A stretch of DNA of 64,000 nucleotides, taken from Lelliottia wanjuensis. GTDB lineage: Bacteria > Pseudomonadota > Gammaproteobacteria > Enterobacterales > Enterobacteriaceae. The first letter of the stretch is position 1; every line of letters begins with the position of its first letter. The position numbers were made by a program, and so were the translations under genes. The notes under the pieces are model-generated. The model was not told where the DNA came from and made no database searches. It worked only from the letters and a program-made list of their open reading frames with translations. The stretch spans positions 112,233 through 176,232 of the forward strand of contig NZ_JASSOT010000079.1 of NCBI RefSeq assembly GCF_030238365.1. The letters are read 5' to 3'. This document shows, piece after piece, positions 34,693 through 41,292 of this stretch.

Positions 34693-35355
34693 ATGAAACG
34701 GACAAAAACGATTAATCACGCTTCGTTCCGCAAAAACTGGAACGCGCGTCACCTCACCCCTGTCGCCCTGGCGTTCACGGCCGTCTTTATGCTGGCAGGC
34801 TGTGAGCAATCCGATGAAACGGTATCGATGTATCAGAATGCCGATGACTGCTCATCAGCCACCGGTAAAAGCGCAGAATGTAACACTGCCTATAACAACG
34901 CCCTGAAAGAAGCGGAGCGTACCGCCCCGAAATACGCCACCCGTGAAGACTGTATCGCCGAATTCGGTGAAGGTCAGTGCCAGCAGGCACCGGCTCAGGC
35001 CGGTATGGCGCCAGAAAATCAGGCGCAGGCTCAGTCCAGCGGCAGCTTCTGGATGCCGCTGATGGCGGGTTACATGATGGGCCGTATGATGGGCGGCGGT
35101 ATGGGCCAGCAGCAGCCGCTGTTCAGCTCCAAAAATCCGTCCAGCCCGGCGTACGGTAAGTACACCGATGCGAGCGGCAAAAACTACGGCGCGGCAACGC
35201 CTGGCCGTACCGCGACCGTTCCGAAATCCGCTATGGCACCTAAACCTGCGACCACCAGCACCGTAACGCGCGGTGGCTTTGGCGAGTCCGTGGCGAAACA
35301 GTCCACCATGCAGCGTAGCGCGACAGGCTCCACTTCTCGATCAATGGGCGGCTGA
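34693..35355 (+). CDS. ygiB: Lipoprotein YgiB (UPF0441)
   Basis: A 220-residue predicted lipoprotein of the YgiB/YjfM family, of unknown function. A basic N-terminal stretch leads to the membrane segment PVALAFTAVFMLAGC, with a lipobox LAGC at C37. A Met/Gly-rich stretch (YMMGRMMGGGMGQQQ) lies in the middle and a Ser/Thr-rich low-complexity tail at the end. It is followed by ygiC after only two bases. In E. coli the tolC-ygiABC region is likewise linked. Confidence 0.9.
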   Translation: MKRTKTINHASFRKNWNARHLTPVALAFTAVFMLAGCEQSDETVSMYQNADDCSSATGKSAECNTAYNNALKEAERTAPKYATREDCIAEFGEGQCQQAPAQAGMAPENQAQAQSSGSFWMPLMAGYMMGRMMGGGMGQQQPLFSSKNPSSPAYGKYTDASGKNYGAATPGRTATVPKSAMAPKPATTSTVTRGGFGESVAKQSTMQRSATGSTSRSMGG

Positions 35356-35357
35356 TC

Positions 35358-36518
35358 ATGGAACGAGTCAGTATTGTCGAGCGCCCGGACTGGCGCGAAA
35401 AAGCCACTGAATACGGTTTTAACTTCCACACCATGTACGGCGAACCCTACTGGTGTGAAGATGCCTACTACAAGCTCACCCTCGCCCAGGTCGAAAAACT
35501 GGAAGAGGTGACCGCCGAGCTGCACCAGATGTGCCTGAAGGTGGTGGAAAAGGTGGTTGCCAGCGATGAGCTGATGACCAAATTCCGCATCCCTAAACAC
35601 ACCTGGGGTTTTGTGCGTCACGCCTGGCAGACTAACCAGCCTTCGCTCTACTCGCGCCTCGATCTGGCGTGGGACGGCGTGGGCGATCCTAAGATGCTGG
35701 AAAACAACGCTGATACGCCAACCTCGCTGTACGAAGCGGCGTTCTTCCAGTGGATTTGGCTTGAAGATCAGATTGCTGCGGGCAACCTGCCGGAAGGCAG
35801 CGACCAGTTCAATTCCCTGCAGGAGAAGCTGATCGAGCGCTTCGCAGAGCTGCGCGAGCAGCACGGGTTTAATTACCTGCATCTGGCCTGCTGCCGCGAT
35901 ACCGTGGAAGATCGCGGTACCGTGCAATATCTGCAAGATTGTGCCGCTGAAGCGGAAGTGGCGACGGAATTCCTGTACATCGAAGATATCGGTTTAGGCG
36001 AGCGCGGTCAGTTTACGGATACTCAGGACCAGGTGATCAGCAACCTGTTCAAGCTTTATCCGTGGGAATATATGCTGCGCGAAGTGTTCTCCACCAAGCT
36101 GGAAGACGCGGGCGTGCGCTGGCTGGAACCAGCCTGGAAGAGCATTATCTCCAACAAAGCGCTGCTGCCGATGCTATGGGAGATGTTCCCGAACCATCCG
36201 AACCTGCTGCCCGCGTATTTCGCCGAAGACGATTATCCGCCGATGGATAAGTACGTCATCAAGCCGATCTTCTCCCGCGAAGGGGCTAACGTTTCGATTA
36301 TTGAAAACGGCAAAACCCTGGAAGCGGCCGAAGGGCCATACGGCGAAGAAGGGATGATCGTGCAGGAGTTCTATCCCCTGCCGAAATTTGGCGACAGCTA
36401 TGTGCTGATTGGCAGTTGGCTCATCAACGATCAGCCAGCCGGGATTGGCATTCGCGAAGACCGCGCGCTGATCACTCAGGATCTGTCACGCTTCTATCCG
36501 CATATTTTTGTGGAGTGA
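35358..36518 (+). CDS. ygiC: Glutathionylspermidine synthase-like ATP-grasp protein YgiC
   Basis: A 386-residue ATP-grasp family protein resembling the synthetase half of Gss. It probably makes a peptide or amide bond on an unknown substrate. Family segments include GEPYWCEDAYYKLTLAQVEK, YEAAFFQWIWLEDQ, KPIFSREGANVSI and the C-terminal GIREDRALITQDLSRFYPHI. It is tightly coupled to ygiB, with a 2-base gap. Confidence 0.92.
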   Translation: MERVSIVERPDWREKATEYGFNFHTMYGEPYWCEDAYYKLTLAQVEKLEEVTAELHQMCLKVVEKVVASDELMTKFRIPKHTWGFVRHAWQTNQPSLYSRLDLAWDGVGDPKMLENNADTPTSLYEAAFFQWIWLEDQIAAGNLPEGSDQFNSLQEKLIERFAELREQHGFNYLHLACCRDTVEDRGTVQYLQDCAAEAEVATEFLYIEDIGLGERGQFTDTQDQVISNLFKLYPWEYMLREVFSTKLEDAGVRWLEPAWKSIISNKALLPMLWEMFPNHPNLLPAYFAEDDYPPMDKYVIKPIFSREGANVSIIENGKTLEAAEGPYGEEGMIVQEFYPLPKFGDSYVLIGSWLINDQPAGIGIREDRALITQDLSRFYPHIFVE

Positions 36519-36526
36519 GTGTTTGT

Positions 36527-36606
36527 GCCGGGTGGCGGCTTCGCCTTACCCGGCCTACGATCTGCCTTTGTAGGCCCGGTAAGCGCAGCGCCACCGGGCT
36601 TTCTTT
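36527..36606. repeat. BIME: two inverted REP units with T-run
   Basis: GCCGGGTGGCGGCTTCGCCT... and GTAGGCCCGGTAAGCGCAGC... lie between convergent ygiC and ygiD, and the second unit is followed by TTTCTTTTT. It could terminate ygiBC transcription. Confidence 0.9.
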
Positions 36607-37395
36607 TTAGCCCACCTGCACGGAAAGCATACTCAGACTTCCCATTTCAATGCCGTCCACCGGAACGGTAACGGGCTCACTGCCGTCCCACGCGCCCAGT
36701 ACGTACAGCAGCGGCAGGAAGTGCTCCGCGGTTGGGTTCGAGAGCGAACCGCCCTCATGATCCAGATAGTTCACCAGCGGATGGTCTTCCGCCGGGCCCT
36801 GCCAGGTCAGATTCGCTTTAACAAAATCATTGAACGACGTCGCCCACGGATACGGTGTGTTTTCACCGTGCCAGCGCGCCGTGCGCAGGTTGTGGACCAC
36901 GTTACCACTCGCCACCAGCATGATGCCTTCGTCGCGCAGTTTCGCCAGCTTACGGCCCATCTCCAGGTGCCACGCCGTCGGTTTGGTGCTGTCGATACTC
37001 AGCTGCACCATCGGGATGTCGGCATCCGGGTACATTTTGATCAGCACGCCCCAGGAGCCGTGGTCGAAGCCCCAGGCCTCTTTATCCAGCGTCACAGGAA
37101 CCGGGGACAGCAGATCGACTAACTGCTGTGCCAGCGCTGGCGAGCCCGGTGCCGGGTAGTGCGTGTCGTACAGCGCCTGCGGGAAACCGCCAAAATCATG
37201 AATGGTTTTCGGTGCTTCCATCGCCGTCACGCCGGTGCCGCGGGTAAACCAGTGCGCAGAGACCACCACGATCGCCTTCGGACGAGGCAACGTCTCGCCG
37301 AGATGACGCCAGGCGCGGGTATAGACGTTATCTTCCAGGACGTTCATCGGGCTACCGTGGCCCAAAAACAGTGCTGGCATACGAGAAGAAGTCAT
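36607..37395 (-). CDS. ygiD: 4,5-DOPA extradiol dioxygenase YgiD
   Basis: A 262-residue extradiol ring-cleaving dioxygenase family protein (LigB/DODA type) shown in E. coli to act on L-DOPA. The metal-binding histidines are in FLGHGSPMN, VVSAHW, GFDHGSWGV and, near the C-terminus, AEHFLPLLYVLGA. The ATG at 37395 has AAGGA at good spacing. It is divergent from zupT. Confidence 0.92.
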   Translation of the reverse strand: MTSSRMPALFLGHGSPMNVLEDNVYTRAWRHLGETLPRPKAIVVVSAHWFTRGTGVTAMEAPKTIHDFGGFPQALYDTHYPAPGSPALAQQLVDLLSPVPVTLDKEAWGFDHGSWGVLIKMYPDADIPMVQLSIDSTKPTAWHLEMGRKLAKLRDEGIMLVASGNVVHNLRTARWHGENTPYPWATSFNDFVKANLTWQGPAEDHPLVNYLDHEGGSLSNPTAEHFLPLLYVLGAWDGSEPVTVPVDGIEMGSLSMLSVQVG

Positions 37396-37558
37396 GGTGA
37401 TATCCTTACATAGGGTGTCTGTTTAATGTCACTACATTACCCGCTATCTGCACAACATGAACTCAGATAAGCATGATGAAGATCTTCAGAAAATTTGAAT
37501 GTAAGGAAACTGTAAAGCCGGGAGTCCCCTCTCGCTTTGCAGCAAATTAATCATTAGC

Positions 37559-37577
37559 ATTAATGAGAATCATTATC
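37559..37577 (+). promoter_or_regulatory. Strong Fur-like box directly upstream of zupT
   Basis: ATTAATGAGAATCATTATC matches 16 of 19 positions of the Fur consensus GATAATGATAATCATTATC. It ends 14 bases before the zupT ATG, overlapping the leader. A further partial copy (AATTAATCATTAGCATTAATG) lies immediately upstream, so overlapping Fur sites are likely. Confidence 0.75.
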
Positions 37578-37591
37578 ATAAGGAGCGATTC

Positions 37592-38365
37592 ATGTCAGTA
37601 CCCTTGATTCTGACGATACTTGCGGGTGCCGCCACCTTCATTGGTGCGATTCTTGGCGTGCTCGGGCAAAAGCCTTCGAACCGCGTACTGGCATTTTCTC
37701 TCGGCTTTGCCGCCGGGATCATGCTGCTGATCTCCCTGATGGAGATGCTGCCCGCGGCGCTCGGCACCGAGGGAATGTCGCCGGTGCTCGGCTACGGCAT
37801 GTTCGTCGTGGGTCTGCTGGGCTATTTCGGTCTCGACCGCATGCTGCCCCACGCGCATCCGCAGGATTTGATGCAAAAAAGCGTCAAACCGTCGCACGGA
37901 AATATCAAACGCACGGCCATTTTGCTCACCCTCGGCATCAGCCTGCACAACTTCCCTGAGGGCGTGGCCACCTACGTGACGGCGAGCAATAACCTCGAGC
38001 TGGGCTTTGGCATTGCGCTGGCTGTAGCGTTGCACAATATTCCTGAAGGACTGGCCGTCGCAGGACCGGTTTATGCGGCAACGGGCTCAAAACGCACGGC
38101 GGTGTTCTGGGCCGGGATTTCGGGTCTGGCGGAAATTTTAGGCGGCGTGCTGGCGTGGCTGATTCTCGGCAGCATGATCTCCCCGGTAGTGATGGCAGCG
38201 ATTATGGCGGCGGTTGCGGGGATTATGGTCGCGCTGTCGGTTGACGAGCTGATGCCGCTGGCGAAAGAGATCGATCCTAACAACAACCCCAGTTACGGCG
38301 TGCTGTGCGGAATGTCGGTGATGGGATTAAGTCTGGTGCTGCTACAAACTGCGGGCATTGGATAA
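37592..38365 (+). CDS. zupT: ZIP-family metal importer ZupT
   Basis: An inner-membrane ZIP transporter (257 aa) importing zinc, iron, manganese and cobalt. The metal-binding motifs are HNFPEG (H119) and HNIPEG (H148) in transmembrane helices 4 and 5. A short His-containing loop (PHAHPQD) precedes them. AAGGAG stands before the ATG. A strong Fur-like box overlaps the leader, which implies iron repression here. A bidirectional terminator follows. Confidence 0.96.
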   Translation: MSVPLILTILAGAATFIGAILGVLGQKPSNRVLAFSLGFAAGIMLLISLMEMLPAALGTEGMSPVLGYGMFVVGLLGYFGLDRMLPHAHPQDLMQKSVKPSHGNIKRTAILLTLGISLHNFPEGVATYVTASNNLELGFGIALAVALHNIPEGLAVAGPVYAATGSKRTAVFWAGISGLAEILGGVLAWLILGSMISPVVMAAIMAAVAGIMVALSVDELMPLAKEIDPNNNPSYGVLCGMSVMGLSLVLLQTAGIG

Positions 38366-38394
38366 AAAAACGCCGGGATAACCCGGCGTTTTTT
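38365..38394. terminator. Bidirectional terminator between zupT and ribB
   Basis: AAAAAACGCCGGG and CCCGGCGTTTTTT form a 13-bp stem with an ATAA loop. There is a T-run on each strand, so it can end both zupT and ribB transcripts. Confidence 0.92.
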
Positions 38395-38396
38395 AT

Positions 38397-39050
38397 TTAA
38401 CTGGCTTTGCGTTCGTGCGCCTGGCGGTAGGCCACCAGGTCTTCGATCGTCACCACAGCCATATTGTGTTTCTTCGCAAACTCGATGCACTCCGGCGCGC
38501 GCGCCATGGTGCCATCGTCGTTGGTCAGTTCACACAGCACACCCGCAGATTTAAAGCCTGCCAGCGTCACCAGATCGATGGTCGCTTCAGTGTGGCCGCC
38601 GCGAGTCAACACGCCGCCCGGCTGCGCGCGCAGTGGGAAGACGTGGCCAGGACGGTTCAGGTCTGAAGGTTTTGCGTTGTCAGCGGTAGCAGCACGAACG
38701 GTCGTCAGACGGTCAGCGGCAGAAACGCCGGTGGTCACACCGTGCGCGGCTTCGATGGTCACGGTAAAACCGGTGCCGAATGCGCTGGTGTTGTTTTCGA
38801 CCATCATCGGCAGATCGAGCTGTTTACGACGTTCGTCGGTCAGACAAAGACATACGATGCCACTGCCGTGACGGATGGTCAGCGCCATCTGCTCAACGGT
38901 CATGGTTTCTGCGGCGAAAATCATATCGCCTTCGTTTTCACGGTCTTCGTCATCGAGAACCATCACACCGCGATGTTCACGGAGTGCGGTCAGTGCAAGC
39001 TCTACACGATCGGTAGAGATGCCAAAAGCGGAAAGTAGCGTCTGATTCAT
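38397..39050 (-). CDS. ribB: 3,4-dihydroxy-2-butanone 4-phosphate synthase
   Basis: RibB converts ribulose 5-phosphate to dihydroxybutanone phosphate and formate for riboflavin synthesis. It is 217 aa as in E. coli. The active-site and Mg-binding acidic cluster is DDEDRENEGDM. Other conserved segments are RHGSGIVCLCL, HGVTTGVSAADR and RPGHVFPLRAQPGGVLTR. A long leader with an FMN riboswitch and an overlapping terminator precedes it. Confidence 0.97.
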   Translation of the reverse strand: MNQTLLSAFGISTDRVELALTALREHRGVMVLDDEDRENEGDMIFAAETMTVEQMALTIRHGSGIVCLCLTDERRKQLDLPMMVENNTSAFGTGFTVTIEAAHGVTTGVSAADRLTTVRAATADNAKPSDLNRPGHVFPLRAQPGGVLTRGGHTEATIDLVTLAGFKSAGVLCELTNDDGTMARAPECIEFAKKHNMAVVTIEDLVAYRQAHERKAS

Positions 39051-39119
39051 GGTAAAAAAACCTCATTAAAATTATGGTTACCAGAATCAGGGCAGTCTTA
39101 GGAGCACCGCGTAAGCGGC

Positions 39120-39159
39120 AAAAAAATAACGTGAGCGGGCCTCGCCCGGCTGGATCGTT
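39120..39159 (-). terminator. Terminator of the ribB riboswitch expression platform
   Basis: On the minus strand AACG...CGTT closes an imperfect stem around CGGGC-GAG-GCCCG, followed by ATTTTTTT. Its 5' arm (AACG) overlaps the 3' end of the FMN aptamer, so FMN binding can favour termination before ribB. Confidence 0.75.
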
Positions 39160-39300
39160 ACTCTCTCCCATCCGGACTCTAACCGTCGGCTCTGGAATTA
39201 CACCAGATCTGCTGACCTTTGAGTTTTCACCCAAAGCGCTCGCGGGCTTTCAGCGCAAGGCTGATTTACCGCCGGTGGGGAATTTCGCCCCGCCCTGAGA
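39156..39300 (-). ncRNA. FMN riboswitch (RFN element) in ribB leader
   Basis: Read on the minus strand the leader contains the conserved RFN blocks in order: TCAGGGCGGGGCGAAATTCC, CCACCGGCGGTAAA, AGCCCGCGAGCG, GGTCAGCAGATCTGGTG, TCCAGAGCCGACGGTTAGAG and TCCGGATGGGAGAGAG. These form the six-stem FMN aptamer. It ends about 106 bases before the ribB start. High FMN is expected to shut off ribB. Confidence 0.96.
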
Positions 39301-39427
39301 ATAAGCGAGATAACTATAACGCTATTGATTATGCTGGGCAATGCATAAGCATCAAACAATTCTGGTTTATGTCTATGGGTTACGCGCTACAATGTTCGCT
39401 AACACCTTCCGATCAAGGGAAACGACC

Positions 39428-39721
39428 ATGATTGACCCGAAAAAAATTGAACAAATTGCCCGTCAGGTTCATGAATCCATGCCGAAAGGCATTCGTGAGT
39501 TTGGCGATGACGTCGAGAAGAAAATCCGCCAGGTGCTGCAGTCGCAGCTGACGCGTCTTGATCTGGTGAGCCGTGAAGAGTTTGACGTGCAGACGCAGGT
39601 TCTGCTGCGTACCCGCGAAAAGCTGGCGCTGCTGGAACAGCGTCTGACCGAGCTGGAAAACCGCAGTCAGCCAGCGGAAGTGAAACCGGCGCCGGCGATC
39701 CCGCCCGTCGAAGAAGCATAA
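39428..39721 (+). CDS. ubiK: Ubiquinone biosynthesis accessory factor UbiK
   Basis: A 97-residue coiled-coil protein (formerly YqiC) that helps the Ubi complex and is needed for aerobic ubiquinone synthesis. It begins MIDPKKIEQIARQVHESMPK and holds a heptad-rich C-terminal helix (REKLALLEQRLTELENRS). The Pro-rich tail differs from E. coli. The ATG at 39428 fits E. coli. An in-frame ATG at 39341 would add 29 residues without similarity. It is divergent from ribB. Confidence 0.94.
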   Translation: MIDPKKIEQIARQVHESMPKGIREFGDDVEKKIRQVLQSQLTRLDLVSREEFDVQTQVLLRTREKLALLEQRLTELENRSQPAEVKPAPAIPPVEEA

Positions 39722-39730
39722 GCACTTATT

Positions 39731-39819
39731 GCCCGGTGGCGCTTCGCTTACCGGGCCTACAAAACCGTAGGCCGGGTAAGGCGCAGCCGCCACCCGGCGA
39801 AAAAGCGCCACCGGGCTTT
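39731..39819. repeat. BIME: REP units between ubiK and hldE
   Basis: GCCCGGTGGCGCTTCGCTTA..., then GTAGGCCGGGTAAGGCGCAG..., then a third partial unit AAAAGCGCCACCGGGCTTTTG. They lie between convergent ubiK and hldE. The third partial unit forms a hairpin only with the others. Confidence 0.85.
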
Positions 39820-39821
39820 TG

Positions 39822-41252
39822 TTACTGACTGTCTTTCTGGATCTTCTTAATGATGTTGGTGGTTGAACACCCGTCCTCAAAGTTGAGCACCATCACTTCG
39901 CCACCATTGGCCCAGACCTCTTCGCTACCCGCAATCTGCTCTGGCTTATAATCGCCGCCTTTCACCAGCAGATCTGGCAGGATGCCAGCAATCAGACGCT
40001 GCGGCGTGTCTTCTTCAAAAGAGACCACCCAGTCGACTGCTTCCAGCGCGCCGAGCACAATCATGCGCTGATCCAGCGGATTCACCGGACGCGTTTCGCC
40101 CTTCAGACGTTTGGTCGATGCATCGCTGTTCACCGCGACAATCAGACGATCGCCGAGCTTGCGCGCATTCGCCAGATACGAAACGTGGCCCGCGTGCAGA
40201 ATGTCGAACACGCCGTTGGTCATCACCACTTTCTCGCCGCGCTTACGCGCCGCCGCGACGGCTGTTTTCAGCTCGTCTTCACTCATCACGCCAAAGCCGG
40301 TATCCGCACGACCGCGTACCGCGTTCTCCAGCTCGATCGGTGACACGGTCGAAGTCCCGAGTTTACCGACAACCACGCCCGCTGCCGCGTTCGCGAAGTA
40401 GCAGGCTTCTTCGAGGGAATTGCCCGCCGCCAGCGTTGCCGCCAGCACGCCAATCACCGTATCGCCCGCACCGGTCACGTCGTAAACTTCCTGCGCCTGG
40501 GTCGGCATATGCAGCGGTGGTTTGCCCGGCTGCAACAGCGTCATGCCCTGCTCAGAGCGCGTCACCAGCAGCGCGGAGAAGTCGAAATCGGCGATGATTT
40601 TCATCCCGCGTTCAACGATCTCTTCTTCGTTTTTGCACTTACCGGCCACCGCTTCAAACTCAGACAGGTTTGGCGTCAGCAGCGTCGCACCGCGATAGCG
40701 CTCGAAATCGGTCCCTTTCGGGTCGATCAGCACCGGAACGCCCGCTTTACGCGCCAGCTGGATCATCTGCTGTACGCTGGCGAGCGCGCCTTTGGCGTAG
40801 TCAGACAGCACCAGCGCGCCGATATTGCCCAGCGCCTGCGCGATACGCTCGTGCAGCGGCTCAGGATCTACGCCTTCAAAACCTTCTTCAAAGTCGAGGC
40901 GGATCAGCTGCTGGTTGCGGGAGAGCACGCGCAGTTTGGTGATGGTCGGATGCGTCGGCACGGAAACGAAGTCGCATTTCACGTTGACTTCGGTCAGCGT
41001 TTTGCTGAGCGCGCGCGCCGCATCATCAATGCCGGTCAGCCCGACCAGACGGGAATGCGCGCCGAGAGAAGCAATGTTCATCGCCACGTTGGCCGCGCCG
41101 CCAGGACGCTCTTCAATGGTATCGACCTTAACGACCGGGACCGGGGCTTCCGGCGAGATGCGGCTGGTTGGCCCGTACCAGTAGCGGTCCAGCATCACAT
41201 CACCGACAACCATAACCCCAGCACGTTCAAACTCTGGCAGTGTTACTTTCAT
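39822..41252 (-). CDS. hldE: Bifunctional heptose kinase/adenylyltransferase HldE
   Basis: HldE phosphorylates D-glycero-beta-D-manno-heptose 7-phosphate at C1 and then adds AMP, giving the ADP-heptose precursor of the LPS inner core. The N-terminal ribokinase-type domain (about 1-318) has RPGGAANVAMNIA and DVTGAGDTVIGVLAA. The C-terminal cytidylyltransferase-like domain (about 340-476) has TNGVFDILHAGHVSYL with the HXGH motif. Length is 476 aa against 477 in E. coli. It follows glnE after 40 bases. Confidence 0.96.
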   Translation of the reverse strand: MKVTLPEFERAGVMVVGDVMLDRYWYGPTSRISPEAPVPVVKVDTIEERPGGAANVAMNIASLGAHSRLVGLTGIDDAARALSKTLTEVNVKCDFVSVPTHPTITKLRVLSRNQQLIRLDFEEGFEGVDPEPLHERIAQALGNIGALVLSDYAKGALASVQQMIQLARKAGVPVLIDPKGTDFERYRGATLLTPNLSEFEAVAGKCKNEEEIVERGMKIIADFDFSALLVTRSEQGMTLLQPGKPPLHMPTQAQEVYDVTGAGDTVIGVLAATLAAGNSLEEACYFANAAAGVVVGKLGTSTVSPIELENAVRGRADTGFGVMSEDELKTAVAAARKRGEKVVMTNGVFDILHAGHVSYLANARKLGDRLIVAVNSDASTKRLKGETRPVNPLDQRMIVLGALEAVDWVVSFEEDTPQRLIAGILPDLLVKGGDYKPEQIAGSEEVWANGGEVMVLNFEDGCSTTNIIKKIQKDSQ

Positions 41253-41292
41253 TCCTGACTCCAGAAAGATTCACAATTTGCGCGCGATAATA

